Shown piece after piece: positions 36,991 through 46,276 of a stretch of DNA of 64,000 bases. The DNA comes from CAVOOW01 sp963697675 (GTDB lineage Bacteria; Actinomycetota; Actinomycetes; JACCUZ01), in NCBI GenBank assembly GCA_963697675.1, contig CAVOOW010000006.1, positions 186,001 through 250,000 of the forward strand. The letters are read 5' to 3'. A program made the translations under genes and the position numbers. Below the pieces are notes generated by a model, which was not told the origin of the DNA, ran no database searches, and saw nothing but the letters and a program-made list of their open reading frames with translations. Positions within the stretch are counted from its first letter, which is position 1. The number at the start of each line of letters is the position of its first letter.

Positions 36991-38560
36991 TCAGATCCTG
37001 GCCTGCTCCGGCTTGCGGGCGAGGAAGATCAACGAGGAGCCCAGCAGGAGGAAGAGCGCCGCGAAGCCGAGCGTCCACGGCAGGTGCGCCGGGGCCCCCG
37101 TGTGCGCCAGCGAGGCGCCCAGCACGGCGGTCGGCTCGTTGCTTCCCGGGGGCCTGGTGTGGATCACGCCGAGCACGTCGCTGACCGGGGTCACGACGTC
37201 GTTCGACGGCGTGTTCGGCGTCTCCGTCGAGGTCACCGTCGCCGAGTTGAAGATGTCGATGGCGGTCGCCCCCACGAGCGTGTTGACGATCGGCGTGTCG
37301 ATGACCACCTGGAAGGTGACGGTGCGGGACGTGCCCGGAGCCATGTCGCCCAGGCCCCAGGTGACCAGCTTCGCCGAGTTGTCGTACGCCGTCGTGCACG
37401 TGCCGGCGTCGCAGGCTGCTGAGCCCGCCACGTAGGTCGTCTTGCCCGAGTCGCGACCCGGCTTGTAGCCCGGGATGTAGTCGCTCACGCTGACGTCGGT
37501 CTGGCCGAGGGTGCCGCTGGCGGTCACCTTCAGCGTGTACGTGAGCGTGTCGCCGAACTCGGCGGCACCGGTCGGGCTGACCGACTTGACGATGCCGAGC
37601 GAGCCCTCACCGGGGGTGCAGTCCTCGGCGTGACGACCGAGCCCTCGTCGACCCAGGTGTCGCGGCTGTACTGCAGCCACACCTTGGTGCCGTCGTCCAG
37701 GCCGCTGGCCTCCAGCGGCTTACCGTGGCGGGGCCGGCCACGACCGTGTCGTGCGAGTCGTTGGTCCGGTGACCAGGCGCCAGGCGACGTCCGGCGGTGC
37801 CGTTGTCCAGCTTCCTGCGAAGACGTGACCGGCGTCGTCGACGCAGTCCTTCTGCAGGTTGCCGGACGGCGGCAGGCGTCAGGCGGTTGCAGTCGTCGGT
37901 CGTGACGACCGAGCCCTCGTCGATCCAGGTGTCGCCGGTCTTGTACTGCAGCCACACCTTGGTGCCGTTGTCCAGGCCGCTGGCCTCCAGCGGCTTACCT
38001 GAGGTGGGGCCGGCCACGACCGTGTCGTGCGAGTCGTTGGTGCCCGTGACCAGGCGCCAGGTGACGTTCTCGGCGGTGCCGTTGTCCAGCTTTCCTGCGA
38101 AGACATGACCGGCGTCGTCGACGCAGTCCTTCTGCAGGTTGCCCGAGGGGGCGACTGGTGTGACAGGCGGCGTGCAGTCACCAGCCAGGGCGATGGCCGC
38201 AGAACCGTGGGCCCTCGCGTTGTCGGTCCAGTGCAGATCCACTCTCGCGGAGGCCGACGTTGCGGTCCCGGGGACGGTCTGGGTGAAGCCGAAGGTCGTG
38301 TTGCCCACGACCGTCGCGGGTGCACCGCTGATCGTGGTGCCGTCCGGCAGGACCTGTGAGACGGCCAACGTCGCCGTCCGGCCGCTGGTGCCGGTCGTCG
38401 TGCCGGTGTAGGTCACCAGGTAGCTGCCGTCGTCCTGGCAGACCGACGATGCTCTCAGCATCGTGTTGTGCGCCGACGCCAGCGGTGCCGTCATGACCAT
38501 GCCGGCGGTGGCAACGCCGATCGCCAGCACGCTGGCACCGAGCCGCTTGAGTGTTTTCAT
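36991..38560 (-). CDS. Cell-wall-anchored repeat protein with DUF11 domain and LAHTG signal; several frame breaks
   Basis: ATG at 38560 is preceded by GGAGGGG. Signal peptide (ASVLAIGVATAGMVMTAPLA), an N-terminal beta domain of about 110 aa, two near-identical repeats of about 85 aa (PSGNLQKDCVDDAGHVFAGK, LDNGTKVWLQYKTGDTWIDE), a DUF11 domain (LGIVKSVSPTGAAEFGDTLT) and the sorting signal LAHTG + apolar helix + ARKPEQARI. LAxTG is the class E sortase motif. The first repeat is open; the second holds at least three small indels and the frame must shift again near 37628 to enter DUF11. The gene is inserted between prfB and ftsE. Confidence 0.75.
37629..37873. repeat. Indel-bearing second copy of an internal tandem repeat
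   Basis: About 245 bp that align to 37899-38150 at high identity but with small gaps, for example GTCGCGGCTG for GTCGCCGGTCTTG and GGTCCGGTGACC for GGTGCCCGTGACC. The gaps cause the frame breaks in the surface gene. Confidence 0.8.
37899..38150. repeat. Intact first copy of the internal tandem repeat
   Basis: About 250 bp, the in-frame copy encoding the first 85-aa repeat of the surface protein; partner of 37629-37873. Confidence 0.8.
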
Positions 38561-39056
38561 CCCAGACCCCTCCACACATCCACACCAGCCGGGGTCGGTC
38601 TCACCACTCGCTCACCACGACCAATCCGCCCTGAGGCGGACCGGTGACCGCACGGTCGTGGATCATCGCTTCCCCTACGACCGCTGTCGGCGGCCCACGG
38701 GAAGTTTGCGGCCTTTACGCCATCTACGTCAATTACGCGTAGTGACCGTCATGCCCGCGAAAAGACCGGTCACGCACACGCTGAGTGACGGAGCGCGGGT
38801 GATATATGTGACAAACTGTGCCTGATTTGGCCTAATACATACCTCTAATTACTGATTTATCACTATCACGGATAGTAAGCGGGCCTCATCCGATTTCCGG
38901 GGAGATTCGTCCGTTCGGCCGATCGGCGTCGGGCGTGTCGTCCAGCATGCGGACACTATCTCACCCGACTTAGATGGGAACCTCGGTCCTGGTCCGCCCC
39001 GGCTGACATCACCGGACTCGTTCTCGACGGCATCGCCGCTGAGATCCGCGGACCTG
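38561..39056. other. AT-rich intergenic region between prfB and the surface protein gene
   Basis: About 495 bp with no gene. Around 38815-38880 the GC content falls sharply (CCTAATACATACCTCTAATT and following), unlike the rest of the window. It lies upstream of the surface protein gene and probably holds its promoter. No tRNA or inverted terminal repeat was recognised. Confidence 0.6.
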
Positions 39057-40181
39057 TTACTCGTCCTTCCCGATCCCGACGCGCCACCGGATGCCGGCCT
39101 CGATGAAGTCGTCGATCTCCCCGTCGAGCACGGCGCTGGTGTTGCCCGTCTCGTACTCGGTGCGCAGGTCCTTGACCATCTGGTAGGGGTGCAGCACGTA
39201 GGACCGCATCTGGCTCCCCCACGACCCGGCGCTGTCCCCCTTCAGGGCGTCCATCTTCGCCTGCTCCTCGAGGCGGCGCCGCGCCAGCAGCTTGGCGGAC
39301 AGGACCGCCATCGCCGACGCACGGTTCTGCAGCTGCGAGCGCTCGTTCTGGCAGGAGACGACGATGCCGGTCGGCAGGTGGGTGATGCGCACCGCGGAGT
39401 CGGTCGTGTTGACGCCCTGGCCACCGGGACCGCTGGAGCGGTAGACGTCGACGCGCAGCTCGTCGTCGGAGATCTCCACCTCGTCGCTCTGCTCGACGAC
39501 AGGCACGACCTCGACACCGGCGAAGGAGGTCTGGCGCCGGCCCTGGTTGTCGAAGGGTGAGATGCGTACGAGGCGATGCGTCCCTTGCTCGACCGACAAA
39601 GTCCCGTACGCATAAGGCGCTTTCACTGCGAACGTCGCCGACTTGATGCCGGCCTCCTCGGCGTACGACGTGTCGTAGACCTCGGTGGGATAGTCGTGCC
39701 GCTCGGCCCAGCGGAGGTACATGCGCATCAGCATCTCTGCCCAGTCGGCCGCGTCGACGCCGCCTGCTTCTGCCCGGATGGTGACGAGGGCGTCGCGCTC
39801 GTCGTACTCGCCGGACAGCAGGGTGCGGACCTCGAGCTCCCCGATCGCCGCCCGGACGATCTCGAACTCGGCTTCCGCCTCGCGTAGCGCGTCTTCCCCG
39901 TCGGCCGTGCCTTCCTCGCCCTGCGCCAGCTCGAAGAGCAGGCTCAGATCCTCGAGCCGGCGGCGCAGCGACTCCAGCCGGGTCAGCTCGCCCTGCAGAT
40001 GCGCCAGGCGGCTGGTCACCTTCTGGGCGTGCTCCTGGTCGTTCCACAGGTCCGGGACGGCGACCTCTTCGTTGAGCTCGGCGAGCCGGCGGCGCATCGC
40101 ATCGGGATCGAGGACCGCCTCGATGCTGCGCAGGGTCTGGTCGAGCTCCTTGAGCTGGTCGGAAACATCCACGGCTGCCAC
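39057..40181 (-). CDS. prfB: Peptide chain release factor 2
   Basis: 374 aa. The stop-codon recognition loop is ISPFDNQGRR and the peptidyl-hydrolysis motif is GPGGQGVNTTDSAVR. It recognises UAA and UGA. The frame is continuous, with no programmed +1 site; no internal stop needs to be bypassed. Its start is followed upstream by the divergent riboswitch-controlled NlpC/P60 gene. Confidence 0.98.
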   Translation of the reverse strand: MAAVDVSDQLKELDQTLRSIEAVLDPDAMRRRLAELNEEVAVPDLWNDQEHAQKVTSRLAHLQGELTRLESLRRRLEDLSLLFELAQGEEGTADGEDALREAEAEFEIVRAAIGELEVRTLLSGEYDERDALVTIRAEAGGVDAADWAEMLMRMYLRWAERHDYPTEVYDTSYAEEAGIKSATFAVKAPYAYGTLSVEQGTHRLVRISPFDNQGRRQTSFAGVEVVPVVEQSDEVEISDDELRVDVYRSSGPGGQGVNTTDSAVRITHLPTGIVVSCQNERSQLQNRASAMAVLSAKLLARRRLEEQAKMDALKGDSAGSWGSQMRSYVLHPYQMVKDLRTEYETGNTSAVLDGEIDDFIEAGIRWRVGIGKDE

Positions 40182-40378
40182 GTGAATGGAGCGTACGCGA
40201 CGCTCCGCTCATCATCAGGCCCAGCGCCGCACAGTGCGTGACGCCAGCAGTGCCCACTGTGTTGTCAGATGCGTCACATTCGGCGAACTTCCGCTGTTTT
40301 TGGTCAAGAGCACTCCAAGCATCACCGATGCTGGAGTAACAGAAGCCCCTGCTGCGTCTCATGCACAGGGCGGCCCGC

Positions 40379-40556
40379 GTGGACGCCGAGTCCTGCCACC
40401 CGCGGGCGTCCCCGACGACATCGTCGATCTGGCAGGCACGGAGAACCCAGCAGTGCGGGTGCCCAGTCACGACCGGGCTCCCTTGGGGTGAAGCCACCAT
40501 GCGTGGCCGGGCGACTACTTCGGTGCCCGAACCCGACAGGACACTCTTCGCAGGCG
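40379..40556 (+). ncRNA. c-di-AMP (ydaO/yuaA) riboswitch
   Basis: The leader contains the conserved blocks in order: GACGCCGAGTCCTGCC, GGCAGGCACGGAGAACCCA, CTTGGGGTGAAGCC, GGCCGGGCGAC and CCCGAACCCGACAG. This closely matches ydaO leaders upstream of actinobacterial wall hydrolase genes such as rpfA as I recall them. It ends about 15 bp before the NlpC/P60 start. Binding of c-di-AMP is expected to turn expression off. Confidence 0.9.
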
Positions 40557-40571
40557 GTCTCGAAGGAACAC

Positions 40572-41054
40572 ATGCTCTCGTCCCACTTTGCTCTGCCACG
40601 CCTGCTCACAGTAGGCGGGCTGCTCGTCACCCTCACGGCCGCGCTGTTCGTCGGCGCCGCCGCGAGCCCCACAACCACCCATGCGTCGGCGGCCGTCTCT
40701 GCAGCCACCGGCGACCACGCCGTCGACTGGGCGCGCAGCCGCAAGGGCTCGCCCTACCACTACGGCAGCGACGGTCCCCACCGTTTCGACTGCTCCGGCC
40801 TGACCCGCTGGGTCTATGCACGCGTCGGAAAGTCATTGCCGCACTCGTCAGCAGCACAGGCGAACAAGGTGAAGCACATCAAGCGCTCAAACGCGCGTCG
40901 TGGTGACCTCGTCTTCTTCTACAACAGCGGCGGCGTCTACCACGTCGGGATCTTCGCCGGCCACGGCCGGATATGGCACGCGCCGCACTCCGGCACGCGC
41001 GTACATCGTCAGCACATCTGGACGAGCAGCGTCTTCTTCGGCCGCGTCCGGTAG
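40572..41054 (+). CDS. Secreted NlpC/P60 cell-wall peptidase under c-di-AMP control
   Basis: About 160 aa from ATG at 40572 (GAAGGAA upstream). Signal peptide (LLTVGGLLVTLTAALFVGAA), then a compact NlpC/P60 domain with catalytic Cys in HRFDCSGLTRWVY, His in VYHVGIFAGHG and the third polar residue in IWHAPHSG. No binding domain accompanies it. It should cut the D-Glu-diaminopimelate type bond in wall peptides. The c-di-AMP riboswitch directly upstream ties it to turgor and wall homeostasis; the MscS channel gene next to it fits the same theme. Confidence 0.9.
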   Translation: MLSSHFALPRLLTVGGLLVTLTAALFVGAAASPTTTHASAAVSAATGDHAVDWARSRKGSPYHYGSDGPHRFDCSGLTRWVYARVGKSLPHSSAAQANKVKHIKRSNARRGDLVFFYNSGGVYHVGIFAGHGRIWHAPHSGTRVHRQHIWTSSVFFGRVR

Positions 41055-41171
41055 GCACGTCACCAGCCGCTCACCAGCAGTAGCCGGTCGTTGCGGAGAC
41101 CGGTAGTCGGCCATGCACGGGCCGAGGCCGACTACCGGTCGCCGGGGTCCATCCAGCACGATGGGCTCGTG

Positions 41172-42053
41172 GTGACTGCAGTTCAACCCTTGACGGATAT
41201 GACCGACTGGGCGCGCGGCAGCGGGCTGGAGATCCTGCTGATCCTCATCGGGACGATCCTGCTGACCCGCTTCACGAGCTGGCTCGGCGCGAAGATCACC
41301 GCCAGGATCGACGACAACGCCCAGGAGTCCGACGCACTCGTGCGCTCGGAGGCGGCCAAGCACCGGCACGCACTGACGCAGGTCATCACATGGACGTCGC
41401 TCGGCATCATCTACTGCGTCGCAGCCGTACTCATCGTCCAACGGCTCGGCATACCGCTCACCGGTCTCGTCGCGCCGGCCACCGTGGCCGGCGTCGCCCT
41501 CGGCTTCGGCGCCCAACGCATCGTCCAGGACCTGCTCGCCGGATTCTTCCTCATCACCGAACACCAGTACGGCTTCGGCGACGTCATCCGGCTGTCCGTT
41601 CCCGGCATCGGCGAACCGATCCAGGGAACCGTCGTCGACCTCTCGCTGCGTACGACGCAGATGCGCACGGTCAACGGTGAGGTGGTGATCACACCCAACG
41701 GGCAGATCGTGCAGGCCACGAACCTGTCGCGCGACTGGGCACGCGCGGTCATCGACGTGCCGGTGCCGACCACCGCCGACGTGAACAGGGTGACGGCTAT
41801 CCTGCAGCACGTCGGCGTCGCCGCCTACGCCGACGAGCAGCTGCGCTCGCTGCTGCTCGACGAGCCCTCGGTCATGGGTGTCGAGAGCATCGAGGTCGAC
41901 CAGATCAACATCCGGGTCGTCGCCAGAACCTTGCCGGGCAAGCAGTTCGACGTCGGCCGCGAGCTCCGGACCCGTATCGCGGCCGCGCTGCGCAAGGAAG
42001 GCATCATCGTCGCGCCCGTCCTTGACACCGAGTCGCCGAGCAGCCAGTCATGA
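41172..42053 (+). CDS. Small-conductance mechanosensitive channel (MscS family)
   Basis: About 293 aa. N-terminal TMs include LEILLILIGTILLTRFTSWL and VITWTSLGIIYCVAAVLIV. The pore helix and family signature VAPATVAGVALGFGAQRIVQ + DLLAGFFLITEHQYGFGDVI and the beta domain TVVDLSLRTTQMRTVNGEVV follow. It opens on membrane tension to release solutes. The start is either GTG 41172 or ATG 41199; no strong ribosome site distinguishes them. It overlaps the next gene by ATGA. Confidence 0.92.
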   Translation: MTAVQPLTDMTDWARGSGLEILLILIGTILLTRFTSWLGAKITARIDDNAQESDALVRSEAAKHRHALTQVITWTSLGIIYCVAAVLIVQRLGIPLTGLVAPATVAGVALGFGAQRIVQDLLAGFFLITEHQYGFGDVIRLSVPGIGEPIQGTVVDLSLRTTQMRTVNGEVVITPNGQIVQATNLSRDWARAVIDVPVPTTADVNRVTAILQHVGVAAYADEQLRSLLLDEPSVMGVESIEVDQINIRVVARTLPGKQFDVGRELRTRIAAALRKEGIIVAPVLDTESPSSQS

Positions 42054-42895
42054 CAGCGCGACGGTTCCGTCCCTCCACGTTGGCGCTCAGCGTCGTGTTC
42101 ATCATCCTGCTGACGATCTACATCCTCGTGCGGCCGCCGCCCGCGCCCGTCGCGGGAACCCCTCCGTCCCCGTCTCCGACGGAGAGCAGCGAGCCGGAGC
42201 CCAGCAAGACTCCGACCGCCAGTCCCAAGCCGAGCAAGACGTCGTCGACGCCGTCGCCGAGTCAGACACCCAGCGTCGACGCCCTCGGACACCTCGACAC
42301 CATCGGGCACCCCCACATCAACGGAAACATCTCCGAGCGCGCCGGTCACGTCGGCACCAGCGACTCCATGAAAGATGGCGATGCAGCGATGAACGTTCGC
42401 CCGGCGGCACAGGGCCACGTGCGCATAAGGGAGGTCGAAGACGCCGACCTCGATGCGTTCTTCGAACACCAGCGGGACCCGGAAGCAGTGCGCATGGCGG
42501 CGTTCCCGGCGCGCGACCACGAAGCGTTCATGGCTCACTGGGCAAGGATCCGCGCGGACGACACGTGCATCGTTTCGACCATCGAGGTCGATGGCCGCGT
42601 CGCCGGCAACATCGGGATCTGGGAGCAGTCGGGCAGGCATCTCGTCGGCTACTGGATCGATCGCCAGGACTGGGGCCGCGGCATCGCGACGGCCGCGCTG
42701 ACGTTGTGCCTCGGCAAGGTGACCACGCGACCGATCCATGCCCACGTCGCGGTCGCCAACGTCGGCTCGATCCGAGTGCTGGAGAAGTGCGGCTTCCGCA
42801 GGCTGCCTGACGACGACCCCGAGGCATCGACGATCGGCGAGGACGGAGTCGAGGAGATCCTGCTCGTCCTGGAGGCCGACGACCCCGATCGCTGA
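42050..42895 (+). CDS. Apparent fusion: signal-anchor Pro/Ser stalk + GNAT acetyltransferase
   Basis: One open frame of 281 aa overlaps the mscS stop by ATGA. Residues 1-33 form a TM anchor (LALSVVFIILLTIYILV), 34-80 a Pro/Ser/Thr/Lys stalk, and from about 114 a GNAT domain: IREVEDADLDAFFEHQRDPE, WARIRADDTCIVSTIEVDGR, the acetyl-CoA loop DRQDWGRGIATAAL and NVGSIRVLEKCGFRRL. A GNAT enzyme on an extracytoplasmic stalk would lack acetyl-CoA, so the natural reading is two genes, with the second starting at ATG 42389, or the GNAT end facing the cytosol. Confidence 0.7.
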   Translation: MTARRFRPSTLALSVVFIILLTIYILVRPPPAPVAGTPPSPSPTESSEPEPSKTPTASPKPSKTSSTPSPSQTPSVDALGHLDTIGHPHINGNISERAGHVGTSDSMKDGDAAMNVRPAAQGHVRIREVEDADLDAFFEHQRDPEAVRMAAFPARDHEAFMAHWARIRADDTCIVSTIEVDGRVAGNIGIWEQSGRHLVGYWIDRQDWGRGIATAALTLCLGKVTTRPIHAHVAVANVGSIRVLEKCGFRRLPDDDPEASTIGEDGVEEILLVLEADDPDR

Positions 42896-42951
42896 CCGGA
42901 CGCTGGGGGATTGCCGGTATGCCCACACCCGGGCTCAAGGTCACTCGTTCA

Positions 42952-43109
42952 AAGTCGATCATGCACAAGGTGGAATGTACCGATTCCCGCACGCTCAAAC
43001 CCGAAGTCGATCATGCACAAGCTGACGTCGGCGATGCGCCCGCTCGCAACTCGAGAGTCGGCGATGCAGGAACTCGTCGACGGTCTCCCAAGTACTGCAT
43101 GATCGATTT
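42952..43109. repeat. Cluster of TGCATGATCGACTT-type intergenic repeats
   Basis: AAGTCGATCATGCACAAG occurs exactly at 42952-42969 and 43004-43021, and an inverted near copy TGCATGATCGATTT at 43096-43109. The surrounding 570 bp (42896-43464) contains no convincing gene. The same motif forms the hairpin at 44620-44678. Confidence 0.8.
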
Positions 43110-43464
43110 GGTTTGTCCCGTTCCGACGTGTGACCGGTTCGAGGAGTTCGACCGCTTCGAGCACTTCGTCCTGCCCAGCGAATGGACGTCGATCGTGTCG
43201 AAGAAAACACCCTCAGTAACGAGTTCCCGAACATCGAGCCGGAGTCGCGCTGTTGGTCAGTGGGCAGGCCCAAGAAACGCTCCTTCCGAGCCATTGACGG
43301 CTGACCCGTTGGTGCCACGTGCAAGTGATAATTCGAGCCATTGACCCCACGGGAGTAGTGCGGCGATCGTGTCATCGGCCAAGGGGATGTGGCTACCGCT
43401 CCCGGACTCGGGGTGGGGGGATGGTCCGGCGCGACTGAGCCGGGCTCTTGTGGAGGGGATTTAT

Positions 43465-44509
43465 ATGAGCCTTTTTGATCGCATGGGGCATCGCAGAAAT
43501 GCCATCATCGGCGCCGCCGTAGTCGGCGTCTCGCTGGTGTGGGCCGTCGCGCCCGCATCGGCCGCAGCAGCCTCGCGAACGACTCTGTCGACGAGCACGC
43601 CCTCAATCGGCTTCGGCACGATCGCGAAGCTCAAGGCCGTGGTCAAGCCGACCAGCGGCACGCTGCTACCGACCGGCAGTGTGACTTTCCGGGAGGGAAC
43701 GACCGCAACGAGCCCGGCTGTCGGCCCGGCGGTGACTCTCGCAACTGTTAACAGCGTGCAGACGGCCAAGATCGACCTGCCGTCGCTCGCGATCGGTACG
43801 CACACGTTCATCGCGACCTACAGCGGATCAACCGCGTTCAATGCCAGCACCTCGTTGACGACGACCATCGTGGTGTCGGCGGTGGCAAAGGTCGACACAA
43901 CGACCACGGCCAGCACATCGACGCCGAACGTTGCCCCTGGGGCCGAAGTCAAGCTCAAGGCCGTTGTCAAGCCGGTCTCTGGCACCGTCAAGCCAACCGG
44001 GACAGTTACCTTCTCTGAAGGCGCAACGACTCTCGCGGCAGCAGTGCCGCTCGTGTTGATCGGCACAGTGGAAACGGCGAAAGCTCACGCTCCCGAGTCT
44101 TCCAACCGGCACCCACGTGATCACCGCCACCTACTCGGGGTCACAGGGTTTCAACGCGAGCACTTCGCCCGCCACACCGGCGGTCACGGTGACGGTCGGC
44201 AAGATCAACACGACCTGCACACTCACAGCCAAGCCTTCGGCCAATGATCCTCTCAAGACCGTGATGGCGATCACGGTGAAGGGCACTAGCGGCACAGTCA
44301 TTCCGACTGGTGGCGGCCTGTTCAGCATCGATGTCGGCCGGGCGGACGCCCAAGCGCCGCAGGCGTACGCGCTGCTCGCCACGGGCAGGGCCCAGATCAC
44401 CTACTACTTCCCGGCCCCGGCTGCTGTTCACACTGTTCGGGCGACGTACGACGGAGACACCACGTTCAACGCCTGCACCAGTGCGATTGTGTCCTTTACG
44501 GCGCCATAA
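43465..44509 (+). CDS. Secreted Ig-like (Big_3-type) repeat protein; one frame break
   Basis: ATG at 43465 follows TGGAGGGG at good spacing. Signal peptide (NAIIGAAVVGVSLVWAVAPA), then three Ig-like repeats of about 90 aa: TLSTSTPSIGFGTIAKLKAV with TGSVTFREG and HTFIATYSGSTAFNASTS; TASTSTPNVAPGAEVKLKAV with TGTVTFSEG; and a C-terminal one ending VRATYDGDTTFNACTS. An extra A at about 44084-44090 (GCGAAAGCTC) breaks the frame between repeats two and three. No sorting signal follows, so it is secreted or bound by the repeats. Confidence 0.8.
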
Positions 44510-44551
44510 GGCGCAGCTGTTACGCAGCAAGCACCAGCACCGTACGTCACA

Positions 44552-44600
44552 GATCATGAAGGATCCGGCGGGCTTCCAGCCCGTCGGATCTTTCATGATC
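44552..44600. terminator. Long hairpin after the Ig-repeat gene
   Basis: GATCATGAA-G-GATCCG-G-CGGGCT and its complement pair over 23 positions with three mismatches around a TCC loop, 43 bp past the stop of the Ig gene. Confidence 0.75.
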
Positions 44601-44619
44601 ACGACCGCAGCCCGTTTCT

Positions 44620-44678
44620 CAAGTCGATCATGCAGTTCTTGCGTGCGTGGGCACACAAGAGACTGCATGATCGACTTG
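44620..44678. terminator. Bidirectional hairpin of the TGCATGATCGACTT family
   Basis: CAAGTCGATCATGCAGT...CTTG and its complement form a 22-bp stem with one bulge and a 14-base loop. It sits between the convergent Ig-repeat and tadG-like genes and could serve both. Confidence 0.75.
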
Positions 44679-44690
44679 GTAGGACGCGGG

Positions 44691-45176
44691 TCACGGGACG
44701 AGCGGGGACCGCGCGTTGGCACTGGCAACGATGGGGTAGCCGCCGTTCCAACGGCTGGTCACCAGGTTGGCAAGAGGCATGTGTACGACGGCGCGCAGCG
44801 TCACGGTCACTGCCGCGCCATCAGTGTCGACGGTGACGACCTCGAAGTCGCGGAACCGGTCGGCCAGCTCTGCATCGGCGGCATACTGCTCGACCGCGCG
44901 CCGCGCGCCGGCCTCGCTCAGCGGCAGGACGGATGAGTCGTCACCTGTATAGACCGCGCCCAGGTCGGGCTGGTTGGCCGCGGACAGTGCAGCAGCATCG
45001 GCAGCAGCCAGCAGCGACCGCCGGTAGAGGTAGGCCTGCGAGACATCGACCACGACCGTGATCAGCAGAGCGGCGATGACGGTGTAGGCCAGCACCAGCA
45101 ACAACAATTGCCCTTCGTCATCACGGCGATGCATGCCACTCGACCAGCGTCGCCGCGCCGCGCGTACAAATGTCAC
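44691..45176 (-). CDS. TadG-like Flp pilus-associated protein
   Basis: 161 aa from GTG at 45176, overlapping the upstream TadE-like stop (GTGA). The N-terminal TM with the pilus-assembly signature is EGQLLLLVLAYTVIAALLIT, then DVSQAYLYRRSLLAAADAAA. The extracellular rest is short. It is a minor pilin-like or envelope component of the tad machine. It is the last gene of the locus. Confidence 0.8.
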   Translation of the reverse strand: MTFVRAARRRWSSGMHRRDDEGQLLLLVLAYTVIAALLITVVVDVSQAYLYRRSLLAAADAAALSAANQPDLGAVYTGDDSSVLPLSEAGARRAVEQYAADAELADRFRDFEVVTVDTDGAAVTVTLRAVVHMPLANLVTSRWNGGYPIVASANARSPLVP

Positions 45177-45626
45177 GGCGACACCGGCCGGAACCGGTCG
45201 ACAACCTCGAGGTGCCGACCCTCGACATGGATGCTCGCCGGCAGCACCCCGTCGAGGAAGCGCGGCAGGAACGGCAGCTCGACGTCGTAGCCGATCACGA
45301 CGTCGACGTTGGCGCCCGGCGTGAGGCACGGTCGCGCCGAGCACACAATGCTCATCTGCCCGTCGTCGAGCTCGAGCCCGCTGTCGGCCATCACGAGCGA
45401 CGCCGCCATCGTCGCGCGCGCGTCCGCGTCGCTCGAACGCCGAGGTGACGAACACCCGGCCGGCCTCGCGGGTGGCGCTGGACACGGCGTACGTCGCGCC
45501 TTGCACACGGAAGACTGTGAGCAGCAGATAGGTCAACGGGATCATCATCAGGATCGCGAGGTAGACGAACTCGACGATCGCGTTGCCGTCATCACCGCGC
45601 ATGCACCGGCGCTGCACGACGATCAC
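45173..45626 (-). CDS. TadE-like minor pilin; one frame break
   Basis: From GTG at 45626 the frame gives GDDGNAIVEFVYLAILMMIP, LTYLLLTVFRVQGATYAVSS, the TadE core with Glu after NAIV. After VTSAFE the frame changes near 45435 to ATMAASLVMADSGLELDDGQ, ANVDVVIGYDVELPFLPRFL, ending VDRFRPVSP at 45173. The joined product is about 150 aa. It overlaps both neighbours by GTGA, so it is clearly in the tad operon. Confidence 0.8.
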
Positions 45627-46021
45627 TGCCCTTCCTGCATCGCGTGACCGCGCACCGAGATGGCTCTTGGCGGGCCGAGCAGACCGAGGACCGGCAACCG
45701 GGCCTGGACGCGGATGACGACAGTGGTGACACCGTCGACCGTCTCTGTGCCGCTCGTCACGTCGTCGGCGAAGGAGTCGGCCAGCGAGTCGCGGATCAAC
45801 TGGCGGGTCACGGCCGCACCGTCGGCGGGAGTGCGGTCAGCGTTCGCTCCCCAACGAGCACCTTCGGCGGCGGAGGCGACCAAGGTGTTGCGCACGTGCA
45901 GCGCGAGGCCGAGCTGGAGCAACGCCAGGAACAGGAACGTGAGCAGGATGCCGACCAGCGTGAAGTCAACGACGGCGGAACCGCTGTCGTCGGGTCGCCG
46001 GATCGGACGTCGACGCAGCAT
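45623..46021 (-). CDS. TadE-like minor pilin
   Basis: 132 aa. The core DDSGSAVVDFTLVGILLTFL, FLALLQLGLALHVRNTLVAS, AAEGARWGANADRTPADGAA is a standard TadE domain with its single TM. The frame is intact. The start overlaps the preceding small gene by TGATG. Confidence 0.88.
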   Translation of the reverse strand: MLRRRPIRRPDDSGSAVVDFTLVGILLTFLFLALLQLGLALHVRNTLVASAAEGARWGANADRTPADGAAVTRQLIRDSLADSFADDVTSGTETVDGVTTVVIRVQARLPVLGLLGPPRAISVRGHAMQEGQ

Positions 46022-46249
46022 CAGGGAGCGTTGCCGCTGACTCCGTCCAGCGCGTCGCTGAACAGCTGCCTCAGCTTGTCGTCGGCCACGAGCCACAGCG
46101 CCGTCACCAGCCCGGCCGTCATGATGGTCACGAGCACCCACCCCGGCACGTCGCCCCGGTCGCGCACTGTCATCGTCACGACCGCGGACGACAGCACGCG
46201 CGTACAGCGCAACAACCACATCGGACAGACTGTCGATGGCCTTCGACAT
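46021..46249 (-). CDS. Small tad-locus membrane protein (Flp-like); likely frame break
   Basis: The best start is ATG 46249, behind AAGGAG with 8-bp spacing (MSKAIDSLSDVVVALYAR). The membrane part is one base away: TVRDRGDVPGWVLVTIMTAG, LVTALWLVADDKLRQLFSDA. A break near 46195 joins them to about 75 aa. The single TM and position between tadC and tadE fit a Flp/pilin-like subunit or the small DUF protein of actinobacterial tad loci. No prepilin Glu+5 motif is obvious. Confidence 0.65.
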
Positions 46250-46276
46250 GGCACGACTCCTTCGCTCGATGCTTCT

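Noticed and set aside
39057..40181. Programmed +1 frameshift in prfB
   Set aside because: The frame is open throughout; no in-frame early stop needs to be skipped.
38956..40599. 547-codon open frame on the - strand overlapping prfB
   Set aside because: Out of frame with prfB, whose GGQ and SPF motifs fix the true frame.
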